Positions 1 through 9,200 of a stretch of DNA of 39,226 nt are shown piece by piece. Numbering within the stretch: the first letter of the stretch is position 1; every line of letters starts with the position of its first letter. The notes under the pieces were generated by a model. That model was not told where the DNA came from. It did no database searches and worked only from the letters and a program-made list of their open reading frames with translations. Both the position numbers and the translations under genes were made by a program. Source of the DNA: Euryarchaeota archaeon UBA495 (GTDB lineage Archaea > Thermoplasmatota > Poseidoniia > Poseidoniales > Poseidoniaceae); assembly GCA_002496845.1 (NCBI GenBank), contig DALQ01000088.1, forward strand, positions 1 through 39,226, in the 5' to 3' direction.

Positions 1-1
1 G

Positions 2-1789
2 TCGCTTGGGACGAGCGCATCCTTTTCGCTCGATGACGCTGAAGGTCTGCATCAGATGTTGGCAGCCATTGAGCGTGACGACCCCGACGTCGTGCTCACC
101 GAAGGCGGCGACGCTCACCTTCTGCCAGCGTTGCGTCATCGTGCCGAGGCATGGGGGGTCGCCCTACGTCTTGGTCGGTCCTCATCGTCGTTGGCCACGC
201 CCTCACGTCGAACCACGGTACGTTCGTACGGGCGCTTGTTGCGCCGAGGAGGCCATCACCGCTTGCAGGGACGCGTGCACATCGACCTGGCGACGAGTTT
301 TCTTGGGCGTGAGGCTGGCCTCCCGGGCTTGATCGAATTGTCCCAAGCCTCTGGTCGCCCTCTGGATGCGGTGGCCAGGCGTTCACCGGGAGCGGTCATC
401 AGCGCCATTCAGGTGCGGACCGCGATGCAAGATGGAGTGCTCATCCCTTGGCGAAAGAACCGTCCAGAGGACACGACGACCGGATGGGATCTGCTTCATG
501 CCGACCGAGGCGGGCTTCACCTCGACCCAACACCGGGCCTGCATTTTGACGTATTCGAATTGGATTTTGCCAGCCTCTTTCCAAGCCTCATCGCCACACG
601 GAACATCTCCCCCGAAACCCTTGGGTGCACGTGTTGCTCTGGACGTGCGGATGGTCCTCTTGTTCCGCTTGATCCAGACGACGCCAAACGTTGGTTTCGC
701 CAACGGTTGGTCGGGCAACGATTGGCCCGTGCTCCGTCCGGTCCTTCCACCGCTTTGGCCGTCCCAGGTCTCGGCTTGGCCACATGCCTCCAACAGCACG
801 GCCTGCTTGGCCGTGTGGTGGCTCCTCTCATCCGTCGAAGGCGTGAATTGAAGGCGCAACGGACCGGCCCTCGTGACGATGCGGATCGTCGTCAACTGGC
901 CTTGAAGTGGCTTCTTGTGACCTGTTTTGGGTACACGGGCTACCGTAACGCACGCTTTGGACGAATCGAAGCTCACGAGGCCATTTGCGCTTGGGCACGG
1001 GACGTGATGATGACCGGCATTGAAACGGCCCGTTCCGAGGGCTGGGAGGTGGTCCACGGTATCGTGGACAGCCTTTGGATCACCGACGTCCTTGGTCGAA
1101 GTCCTGACGAACGTGCTGAAGCCGCCCAACGCTTGGCTGAACGGCTTGGGGCCACCACCGGAATCCCGTTGGAAGTGGAGGGCAGATACCCGGTGTTGGC
1201 CATCCTCCCGCGACGTTCCGACGGTGCGGGAGCGTTGACGCGGTACTGGGGCTGCGGCGTTGACGCGGTGAAAGTGCGCGGCATCGAGGCTCGTCAACAT
1301 TCGACCAGCGCCTTTGTCAAGCGTTTCCAACACGATGCTTTGGCTGAACTTCGCGATCACGTTCTCGCGCACGAGCCAAGCGTGGACGCCATGGAGGCCC
1401 TCTTGCTCAGGGCCCACGACCGTGCTCGAGCGGCCTTGGCCGCTGGCAACGTCCCGTTGGAAGATCTTCTCGTCGCGCGTCGGGTGGAGCGAGGACTTGA
1501 CGAACGCACGGTCAACACGGCGTTGCAGCGTGCCTTGCAGCGCTCAGAACGTCTCGGTTGGCCGGTCGGGCTCGGTTCTCGTGTTCGTTTTGTCGAAGTC
1601 GACGACGAAGGGGACGGGGTGGTGTTGGCCACGGAGTTGCTAACGGACGATTCAGCGCGACCGCGTCCCGACATGGCCGTCCATGTCCGTCGCCTCGACC
1701 GTGCCGCATGGTCCTTGCTCGCTCCTTTTGGTTGGGACTTGGAGCCTCTCCGTCGCCCACTCGGCCAAGGTCGGTTGCCCGTCGTGTGA
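2..1789 (+). CDS. Divergent family-B DNA polymerase (5' end cut by window)
   Basis: The reading frame is open from base 2, so the N-terminus lies outside; 595 residues are visible. Family-B polymerase palm motifs are clear. Numbering from the ATG at 56, motif A is DFASLFPSL (D170) followed by RNISPETL. Motif B lies near residues 284-296 (K284, then FGYTGY), but the usual Asn-Ser before the aromatic-Gly is Val-Thr-Cys. Motif C is HGIVDS (334-339), where archaeal replicative enzymes have YxDTDG/S. The first Asp is therefore Ile, while the second, metal-binding Asp (D338) is kept. A stretch beginning RVHIDL near residue 74 resembles the end of the exonuclease domain; complete exonuclease motifs are not visible. 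With both metal-binding Asp kept it may be active, unlike fully inactivated PolB paralogs. It faces a RadA-like gene, with dinB just beyond, which suggests a repair or translesion role rather than replication. The family is secure; the role is inferred. Confidence 0.85.
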   Translation, partial: SLGTSASFSLDDAEGLHQMLAAIERDDPDVVLTEGGDAHLLPALRHRAEAWGVALRLGRSSSSLATPSRRTTVRSYGRLLRRGGHHRLQGRVHIDLATSFLGREAGLPGLIELSQASGRPLDAVARRSPGAVISAIQVRTAMQDGVLIPWRKNRPEDTTTGWDLLHADRGGLHLDPTPGLHFDVFELDFASLFPSLIATRNISPETLGCTCCSGRADGPLVPLDPDDAKRWFRQRLVGQRLARAPSGPSTALAVPGLGLATCLQQHGLLGRVVAPLIRRRRELKAQRTGPRDDADRRQLALKWLLVTCFGYTGYRNARFGRIEAHEAICAWARDVMMTGIETARSEGWEVVHGIVDSLWITDVLGRSPDERAEAAQRLAERLGATTGIPLEVEGRYPVLAILPRRSDGAGALTRYWGCGVDAVKVRGIEARQHSTSAFVKRFQHDALAELRDHVLAHEPSVDAMEALLLRAHDRARAALAAGNVPLEDLLVARRVERGLDERTVNTALQRALQRSERLGWPVGLGSRVRFVEVDDEGDGVVLATELLTDDSARPRPDMAVHVRRLDRAAWSLLAPFGWDLEPLRRPLGQGRLPVV

Positions 1790-2425
1790 AGCAGCCAACT
1801 CCCCCGAAGGTCGCAAGGGTCGCCATGGCCCCTCGCCTCGCCGAAGGCGCAATCCTCCCTCACGGGTGGCTGCGACGTCCAGTCGGCTTCTGGCCATGTG
1901 CAGGAGGCGTTGGGTCTGCCATGCCTGTGCCTTTGAGCCATGACGTCCGTGAACCACGATCACGATGGCTTCGTTGGCGCTTGCAGCCCGCTCAAGGTCT
2001 GCGCAAAGGTGGCGCACCAAATCCCGTCCCTCACGTGCACGGAGTTCGTCGTCGTCAAACATGGCCATGGGGGCGTCAACCACGACCAAGCGCGAACCGC
2101 TTTCTTTGATTTCTCCTGGGAGGCGCGCCGTCATGGCAGCAAATTGGTGCGCAGTAAAACCACGGGCCACACGCAGCGAAACAAGGGCGCGTGGCCCGAC
2201 GCCAAGTTGAGCAAGCCAAGGCGAAAACCGGCCGGGATCAAGGCGGCAGGCACCGTCGATCCAGTGCACGACGTGACCGCTGGCCAACGCGAGAGCCACC
2301 CAAGCCTCTGCAACCGGCCGGGCTCGTCTCCCATGGCGTCCGTCGCCAAGCAGCACATGGACGCCGGGCTGGCGGGGGCGGAAATCGGCCGCAGCACGTG
2401 GACGGACGGCAGGGAGCGGATGCAT
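1652..2425 (-). CDS. RadA/RecA-fold paralog with degenerate Walker A (ImuA/RadB-like)
   Basis: The protein has 257 residues from the ATG at 2425; a GTG at 2434 is an alternative start. The layout is a minimal RecA-type ATPase core without the N-terminal helix-hairpin-helix domain of RadA. At the P-loop position is GDGRHGRR (about residues 27-34), where a canonical Walker A has GxxxxGK[ST]; the Lys is Arg and the Ser/Thr is Arg, so ATP hydrolysis is doubtful. RVARGFTAHQF (about 85-95) matches the RAFNxxHQ signature of RadA/Rad51 proteins. SRLVVVDAP (111-119) is the Walker B strand, and a further hydrophobic strand AIVIVVHG follows. It overlaps the 3' end of the polymerase gene by 138 bases tail to tail and diverges from dinB across about 110 bases. 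Bacterial ImuA/SulA-like proteins are RecA-fold partners of translesion polymerases, so an accessory role is plausible. RadB is the main alternative. Confidence 0.65.
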   Translation of the reverse strand: MHPLPAVRPRAAADFRPRQPGVHVLLGDGRHGRRARPVAEAWVALALASGHVVHWIDGACRLDPGRFSPWLAQLGVGPRALVSLRVARGFTAHQFAAMTARLPGEIKESGSRLVVVDAPMAMFDDDELRAREGRDLVRHLCADLERAASANEAIVIVVHGRHGSKAQAWQTQRLLHMARSRLDVAATREGGLRLRRGEGPWRPLRPSGELAASHDGQPTLAEWATERLQVPTKRSEQGPCGTVEATDMDGHVGTRSR

Positions 2426-2479
2426 GAGGTTCACCGGACCGCTTTGTCCGCCCGAGCCGGTGGTGAATCCTGTCGATGG

Positions 2480-2490
2480 CCCGTCACGGG
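2480..2490. promoter_or_regulatory. Palindrome in the radA-like/dinB divergent intergenic region
   Basis: An 11-base perfect palindrome (CCCGT, C, ACGGG) sits near the middle of the stretch of about 110 bases between the start of the RadA-like gene (2425, minus) and dinB (2536, plus). The position would suit an operator shared by both genes. Arms of five bases can occur by chance in a GC-rich stretch of this length, and I see no clear TATA box on either side, so this is only a candidate. Confidence 0.25.
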
Positions 2491-2535
2491 AAGTGAAGCG
2501 CAGGCCTCAAACACCTTCGACGCTGAACGACCCGT

Positions 2536-3696
2536 GTGGTGGAAGATGGGAAGATCCTGGTCCACTGCGATCTGGATGCCTTCTACGCTGCTGTCGAAAC
2601 ACTTCATCGGGGCCTTGACCCCGAGGTTCCGTTGATCATCGGTGCGGATCCGAAGGGCGGAAGAGGCCGTGGCATCGTCAGCACCTGCAATTACGCAGCA
2701 CGCGCCTTTGGCGTCCGTTCGGCCATGCCCATCAGCGAGGCATGGCGGCGTTGTCCGGCGTCCCCAGTGGGACCGGCAACGTACGTTCGAGGCGCTCACC
2801 GCCTGTATGCCCGCGCGTCCCGCCGAGTGATGGGCATCTTGCGCGAGGTCGGCGGTCCGTTTGAGCAAGCCAGCATCGACGAAGCCTACCTCGACGTGAC
2901 CGAAGCCACGGCGGGAGATTGGGACCGTGCCCTTGCGTTGTGCGAACGTCTGCAGCGTGACATCGTCGACACGACCGGGTTGACGGCGTCGTTCGGGTTG
3001 GGTCCTACGCGGCTGTTGGCCAAGATGAGCAGCGAGGAAAACAAGCCCGAGGGCGTCTTTCGGCTCATGCCTGGCGACGCTCCTGAGTTCTTCCAAGGGC
3101 GTCCGTTGCGGGAAATCCCCGGCATCGGTCCCGCAACGGCCACAGCCATGCAGGAGTGGGGCGTCCAGACGGTGGATGAGGCGTACGAGATGGGCGAGTT
3201 GGCCTTGGGCCGCATGGTCGGTCCACGATTTTCCTCATGGCTCATGGCCGTCGTTGAGGAACGCACCAGCAACGATGTCAGCGTGTTGAGGTCCCGAAAA
3301 TCGATTGGCAAAGAAACGACGTTTGAGCGGGATCAGCGTGACGAAGAGCACGTGCTTGCACGGTTGATGGAATTGGTCGACGGCGTCATGTCGCGAGCGC
3401 TGGAGCTTGGTGTCGCCGGTCGTCTTGGCGAAGTCAAATTGCGCTACCAGGGGTTCGATACACGCACGCACCGGCGCTCGATTCCTGTTGCGATGGATGA
3501 CCCAGCGGTGTTCAGGTCCTTGGCCACACGCTTGTTTGCGACGAGTTTGGAACGTGAACGTCCGGTACGTTTGGTGGGATTCCGCCTGGGTGATTTGGAA
3601 GATCCACCAACGCGTCAGGTGACCCTTGAACGCTTCAAGGAAGACTCAGGCCAATCGGTGCATGGATGTGAGGACCGGTCGGAAGGGTTCGAGTGA
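2536..3696 (+). CDS. dinB: DNA polymerase IV (DinB, Y-family translesion polymerase)
   Basis: A 386-residue Y-family polymerase, normal length for the DinB/Dpo4 group. It starts at GTG 2536; a second GTG follows at once. The catalytic motif HCDLDAFYAAVE gives D12 and D14 with Y17 at the steric-gate position. SIDEAYLD (113-120) supplies D115 and E116, the other catalytic carboxylates. The thumb helix-hairpin-helix reads REIPGIGPATA. The little finger begins with the typical SxGKETTF pattern. Near the C-terminus QVTLERF (361-367) fits a PCNA-binding QxxLxxF box. It inserts nucleotides opposite damaged template bases at stalled forks. It diverges from the RadA-like gene and its last 51 bases overlap the 3' end of valS on the other strand. 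The neighbouring family-B polymerase and RecA-fold paralog suggest a shared damage-tolerance role. Confidence 0.95.
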   Translation: MVEDGKILVHCDLDAFYAAVETLHRGLDPEVPLIIGADPKGGRGRGIVSTCNYAARAFGVRSAMPISEAWRRCPASPVGPATYVRGAHRLYARASRRVMGILREVGGPFEQASIDEAYLDVTEATAGDWDRALALCERLQRDIVDTTGLTASFGLGPTRLLAKMSSEENKPEGVFRLMPGDAPEFFQGRPLREIPGIGPATATAMQEWGVQTVDEAYEMGELALGRMVGPRFSSWLMAVVEERTSNDVSVLRSRKSIGKETTFERDQRDEEHVLARLMELVDGVMSRALELGVAGRLGEVKLRYQGFDTRTHRRSIPVAMDDPAVFRSLATRLFATSLERERPVRLVGFRLGDLEDPPTRQVTLERFKEDSGQSVHGCEDRSEGFE

Positions 3697-6138
3697 TTCA
3701 GGCAGGGCCATTCCTTCGATCGGTTGATTCAACGCGATGCCTTGTTCACGCTTGGTGGACCACACCAGGCTGTTGAAGGTGGTCAGGTCAGCGGTCAGCC
3801 TGCGAAGTGCGTCTCCTTCCTCGGTCCCGACACCCAAGGCATCGTCCACATGAACGGGGAAATCACGTGCATCCACGCACGACGTTCCGTAGACCGTGGT
3901 CGTGATGTGGTGGGTGAAGAAGGGGCAGACCGGGCTGAACGCAGTAAGCGTGTCGCGCACCACGCGGTGAAGCACCCACGCCGCGGTGGTGTCCTCGTCG
4001 TACAAGCGGGTCTTCACCATCTCGAGCCAGTGGCTGGGCAACACGCCGGTGAGGAAATTCTTCAGGGCCTGGGTGGCGGAATAGATGTCGAGGTTGGTCC
4101 ATGCTTCCTTCGCGGTCGCCATGACCTTGTGATGTTCTGCGAGGATCCAGCGGTCTTCCGGTTCAAGCGTGGCAGGCACGGTGCTCAGGTCATCTGGCAC
4201 ATCGAATTGCGAGGCAAAACGTGCGACGTTGAACACCTTGGTGAGGACGCCGAAATATTTCTGCTCAATCTCTTCTGGGTTAATGTGGAAATCGTCGCCA
4301 ACTTGCGCGTCACATGCTTTCCAAAGTCGGAAGCATTCGCTGCCGATTTTGTTGGCTTTCAGGGCCACTGAACCATCGGGCCCTTTGATGCGCCAACTCC
4401 CGGTCCGCCCACCTGCGCCACATTCCAGGACAGAGTCTGCGTCGATGCCGTTCCCAAGGGACTTGGACATCTTGCGACCCCATGGGTCCATGCCCAAACC
4501 GTCGATCCAGACGTGTTTGAACGCGGGCTTGTCGAGCAGGAGGGCGCTCTTGAGCATCGTGTAGTAGAGCCACGTTCGCACGATTTCCTTGCCCTGAGGT
4601 CGCAGAGCCGTGGGGAAGCAGCGCTCGAAACGGCCGTCGTCTTCGAGCAATCCGCTGACGAAAAGGTTGGAGTTCGACGAATCCATCCAAGTGTCGAAGA
4701 CCTTCTCTTCGCCAACGATGTCGCCCAGGTCTTCCTTCATCTCATCCCACATGCCGAGGAAGGAGCGGTCGTCGCGATCGAGCACGCGGCTTCCTTCAGG
4801 CGGGTTTTGCCGCCACGGTTGCACGTAACTTCCCTTGGGTGGGACGATGACTTTCGATCCCCCTGCTGCATACCAGACCGGAATTTCCGTGTGGTACCAG
4901 CGTCGGCGTGAGATGGGCCAATCGATGGTGATGTTGTCCATCCAGTCCAACAAGAATTGACGGTTTCGTGGCGGGTGGAATTCCACGTCGTCAACAAGTT
5001 CCCGCAGGCGGTCTTGCATGTGTGTTTGACGAACGTACCATTCCTTCAGGAGAATGATTTCGACTGGGTTCTTGCCACGCTCCGAAACCGGGACTTCCTG
5101 ATCTTTCTCAACCACGTTGGCGATCTTGCCTTCGCTCTCAAGCAGCTCAATGGCGCTCGTGCGGGCCTCAAGGACCGTCATGCCAGCCAGAGGTCCGGAC
5201 AGTGCCGTCATGCGCCCATCAAGATCAATGGCTTGGAAAGGATCCAAGCCCAGTTCGCGGAAGACGGCCACGTCGTTTTGGTCTCCGAATGAACACACCA
5301 TCAGGACGCCAGAGCCGAACTCCATCTTGACCGATGGGTGGGTTCGAACTTCGACGGTGGGAGCCCGTCCTTCGCTGGGCATCGGGAGCGCCAAGGTTTG
5401 GCCGACCAAACCACGGTATCGCTCGTCGTCCGGGTGAACCACCACCACGCCACAGGCGCAAATCATCTCAGGGCGCGTCGTGGAGATGATGACCTCAGTC
5501 CCGTCGTTGGTCTGCCAACGCACGTCAACGAGCTTTGTTTTACGAGTCACACGTTCGACTTCGGCGTCGGCGATGGTCGTGCCTTCGACGGGATCGTAGA
5601 TGTTCGGCCGCAAGTCTTCGACGATGGCTCCTTGCTCGAACAGATCAATGAAAATCGCCTGAGTCACGCTTCGGTAGTCTGGAGCGTCGGTCAGGTACTC
5701 TCGGTCGAAATCACATGACAAACCAACGCGCTTAGCGGTGGTCCGCATGGCTTGGGTGAACGTCTCGATGGTGGATGCACAGAGGTCCAAAAATTCGCCT
5801 CGCTCATACGTCCGCATTTTCCGCTTCGTGTTCTTTTCAACGGTGAATTCGATGTTGATGCCGTTTCGATCCACGCCCCAAGGGAAGTACACCTCTTTCC
5901 CGAGAAGACGTTGGCTCCGAGCGATGACGTCGATCATGGAATATTGAGCGACGGCCCCAATGTGCCACGTTCCCGATGGGTAGGGCGGAGGGGTGTCGAT
6001 GACGAAGGGTTCTCGTTCGCTTTGGGGGTCAAATGCATACCTCGCATTGTACGCATCCGGGTCGCTGTAATGCGCTTCTTGGATCCGCTTTTCGAGGTCA
6101 ATGCTCCACCGCTTCTCGTTGAGTCTGGGGGTGGGCAT
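3646..6138 (-). CDS. valS: Valyl-tRNA synthetase
   Basis: The class I synthetase charging tRNA-Val; 830 residues from the ATG at 6138, where the protein reads MPTPRLNEKRW. An AGGTGA-like sequence about 6-10 bases upstream supports this start; 33 further open codons upstream lack family similarity. The HIGH-type motif is HIGA (residues 59-62) after the ValRS-typical FVIDTPPPYPSG. The class I KMSKS motif is intact near residue 555 (GRKMSKSLGNG). The CP1 editing domain that removes mischarged threonine carries TTRPEM and the following VVVHPDDERY. The zinc-site, stem-contact and anticodon-binding regions follow in normal order. The length is near the short end for archaeal ValRS. It is transcribed away from the RND exporter and its tail overlaps dinB. 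Confidence 0.95.
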   Translation of the reverse strand: MPTPRLNEKRWSIDLEKRIQEAHYSDPDAYNARYAFDPQSEREPFVIDTPPPYPSGTWHIGAVAQYSMIDVIARSQRLLGKEVYFPWGVDRNGINIEFTVEKNTKRKMRTYERGEFLDLCASTIETFTQAMRTTAKRVGLSCDFDREYLTDAPDYRSVTQAIFIDLFEQGAIVEDLRPNIYDPVEGTTIADAEVERVTRKTKLVDVRWQTNDGTEVIISTTRPEMICACGVVVVHPDDERYRGLVGQTLALPMPSEGRAPTVEVRTHPSVKMEFGSGVLMVCSFGDQNDVAVFRELGLDPFQAIDLDGRMTALSGPLAGMTVLEARTSAIELLESEGKIANVVEKDQEVPVSERGKNPVEIILLKEWYVRQTHMQDRLRELVDDVEFHPPRNRQFLLDWMDNITIDWPISRRRWYHTEIPVWYAAGGSKVIVPPKGSYVQPWRQNPPEGSRVLDRDDRSFLGMWDEMKEDLGDIVGEEKVFDTWMDSSNSNLFVSGLLEDDGRFERCFPTALRPQGKEIVRTWLYYTMLKSALLLDKPAFKHVWIDGLGMDPWGRKMSKSLGNGIDADSVLECGAGGRTGSWRIKGPDGSVALKANKIGSECFRLWKACDAQVGDDFHINPEEIEQKYFGVLTKVFNVARFASQFDVPDDLSTVPATLEPEDRWILAEHHKVMATAKEAWTNLDIYSATQALKNFLTGVLPSHWLEMVKTRLYDEDTTAAWVLHRVVRDTLTAFSPVCPFFTHHITTTVYGTSCVDARDFPVHVDDALGVGTEEGDALRRLTADLTTFNSLVWSTKREQGIALNQPIEGMALPESLEPFRPVLTSMHRLA

Positions 6139-6273
6139 CGTGGTCACCTTGCCCAGAGGGCGGTTTGGCCTCGGGTCGCATCTCTTCAAGCCATCCCATG
6201 GGCACCATGTGGTGCAAACGGTCGCACTCACCGGCAACAGACTTTCAAACGGGGTCGGACGACCTCGACTCAG

Positions 6274-9200
6274 ATGGGCAAGGAGGACGGGTCGGCTGGT
6301 GGCGATGCTTCTTCGGAAGGACGCCTCTCTGCGCTGCGCCGTGCAGGCCGCGCCTCCATGTCGCGTCGCGCCTCTGAGGTCAGCGGAGCCGTGAAGAGTT
6401 TCGACGCGAAATCTGCCGTTGACGCCATGCTCGATGCGCCTTCAAGCCTGAAGAGGGAGTGGCAACGCACCGGTGCCGTTGGTGTCATCACCCGATTTCC
6501 GCTGCTGACGGTGTTGGCTTTCTTCGCGATGACCTTGTTCTTCGTGTCCCACTCCGGTTTTTTGGACAACACGAGGTTTGACCGGGATCCTGACAGCCCA
6601 GCCCTCAACGTCAACGGTGACATGGAGGTGTACCTCCCGGACGGCTCTGAAGTGAGCGCGCTCATCGCCAAGGTCGAGGAAGATTGGACCACCGACGTGA
6701 TGGTCATCTACATCGAGTCGAACAAAAACAACATCACGGATCAACGGATACTCCAGGAGATCAGTTACGTCGAAGAGACGTTGAATCCATACATCTCCGA
6801 CGCCGAATTGGATGACGTCATCTACATTCTGTCCCTTTCGACCGTCATCAAAGAAGTGAATTCGAGTGCCCCTCGTGTTCGGACGGCCCTCATTGAAGAA
6901 TTGGGTGAATCGGCCTGCCCACCGGATACGGACGATTGTGTCAGCAGAACTGCGGCTCAGGCCTTGAACGAGGTATTGGCCACGACGGACGTCGGAGCGC
7001 GAGCCATTCCAACGCAGGGGACCATCGATTTGATCGTCCGTGAAATGTACGAGGACGACGGTTCCCCTACGCCCGGTCTCGACAAATTGGCACGCAACAC
7101 CAATCCATGCACCCTTCCGGGCGGTTTGTGCGACAACGAAGAGGATTCGCTGCTTGACCGTGCAGTGATGGCCATCGCGGTCACAGAAAACAAACCCGCC
7201 AAGGAGATCATCGAAGAGACGCAAGGACAGTTGGACGAAATTTCCACCAAAAAACGTCCTTGCCTGTACGACGCGAACGGTGATCCCAACGCGGAGGCAG
7301 GCCTCTGCACATGGGATGACCTTGGCCTGAACATGACCTTGACTGGTCCCGTCCCCATCACGAACGCCGTGACGGAATTCTCCTTCCAGCTCTTCTGGGA
7401 CATCTTCCCGATGGCCGTGGTTTTCGTGGCCCTTGGCCTCTTCGTGTTCCACTGCGACCTGCTGCAAACGGGCCTGACCGGCATCCGTCCATTGCAGGGA
7501 ATCAAGGTCGTCAGCATTGCGGGTCTGCCGACGTTATGTGCCGTGTTTTGGACGATGGGCATCTTAGGTTGGACAAATTTCGAAGTCACCATGACGGTCA
7601 TTATCGTCGGGCCAATCCTGCTTGCGCTGGGCGTGTCGTACGGCCTTCACATCACCAACCGCTACGCGGAAGAAGCCGGGACAAAGGAGGAAAAGATGCG
7701 CGCAGCCCTGTCATCAACGGGCCGGGCAGTGTTCCTCTCGGCGGTCACAACCGTGATCGGTTTCGTCTCGCTTGTCTTTACCCCCATGGCTCCCATCCAG
7801 ACGGTCGGTATTGCGCTCTCCGGTGGCATTGTGGTCGTCTATGTTCTGACGATGTTCATGGTCCCGAACTTGACCATCTTGCTCGACCTTGAGAAGCCCA
7901 AACATCCCCCGCTCGCGGCCTTCAACGTGGTCGTCGAAGTCCCTGTTCGTCGTTCAAGTTGGGTGCTTGCGGTTTTCTTTGTCTTCATTCTCATCTCTGC
8001 AACGATCGGTCAGATGAACGTCGAGGAAAACATCGATCTCCTCGGCATGGCTCCTGAAGACGAACAATCCGTCATCAAAATGAAGCAGTACAGCGAGGAG
8101 TTCAACGCTGGACAAGTCGGCATGGTCTTGGTCCATGCCAACGTCACGGGGAACATCAACGATGACGATGCAAGAAACGATGATCCTGCTTCAATCCTTG
8201 AACAGATCGAAGTGCTTGAGACCAAAATCAACGAGGTGGACAACGCTTCTGCCGTCTCCATCGTGTTCCTGATGAAGGCCACCGGTGTGGCCGTCTCGAT
8301 TTCTGGGGCTCCCATCGCGGAATTCATCGATGAAACGCCCGGAATACCCGAAGAGGTCAAAGATACCGCAACGTCTTTGCTGAACCAGGAGATCATTGCT
8401 GACGCTTCGTTTTGGGACGTTTTGACCAACCCTTCGCAGTACAACATGCCCGGCGATCGGCAATCACAGATTTTCTTGTTGAACGTGTTTTACGCTTCCA
8501 TCACCGAAGAGACCCTCCGGGTGTTCATCAACGAAAACTACGACCGAACGCTCATTCTCGTTGACATGCCGTTCATTCCCGTGGCCGACACCGCTGTGAG
8601 CGTGGATGAAATCAACGTTCAGGCGGCCGCCTTTGCAGGGCCAAAGGGCGAGTATGCAGAAGACATCACGGGCGTGGCTGCGACCGCCATTGAAGTGAAC
8701 GAACTCATCGTCAATTCGCAATGGCGATCGTTGGCCTTCGCCGTGGTCCTGACCATCATCACCCTGGCCATCGTGTTCCGAGATGTGCGCTACTCTCTCT
8801 TGACCACGTCTCCCGTGATCGCCACCGTTGCATTGCAGTGGTTGGTCATGTGGCAACTCGACGTGCCCTTGTCTCTGGTCACGGTGATGATCGGGTCGAT
8901 TTTGGTGGGTGTTGGCGTTGACTTTTCGATTCACATCGCCAACAGGATTCGCGAATTAGGCGGGGGTATTGACGCCATCCGCACCGCTGCCGTTGGCACG
9001 GGCATGTCCCTTGCGGAAGCAGCCACGGTCACCAGCCTCGGCATGATGACGGCCTACCAAATTCCCATTCCTGAAATCAAACCCTTCCTGACGGTCATCT
9101 TGATCCTGCTCTGGGTCGCGGCTGCAGGCGCCCTGGTCCTGTTGCCCGCGATCTTCGTGGCGTTGGAAAAGGCCGGTGTGGCCACGGTCGGCGGGCGCCC

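Noticed and set aside
383..1417. A 344-codon open frame antisense to the polymerase gene
   Set aside because: It is a shadow of GC-rich codon use; the plus-strand frame has clear polymerase motifs and the antisense product has no recognisable pattern.
1940..2635. A 231-codon plus-strand frame across the radA-like gene and the start of dinB
   Set aside because: It runs into dinB in another frame, while the minus strand shows RadA motifs, so it is not a real gene.
5752..6273. Upstream extension of the exporter frame
   Set aside because: It is antisense to the valS N-terminal region including the HIGA motif and has no membrane or signal pattern; the ATG at 6274 is preferred.
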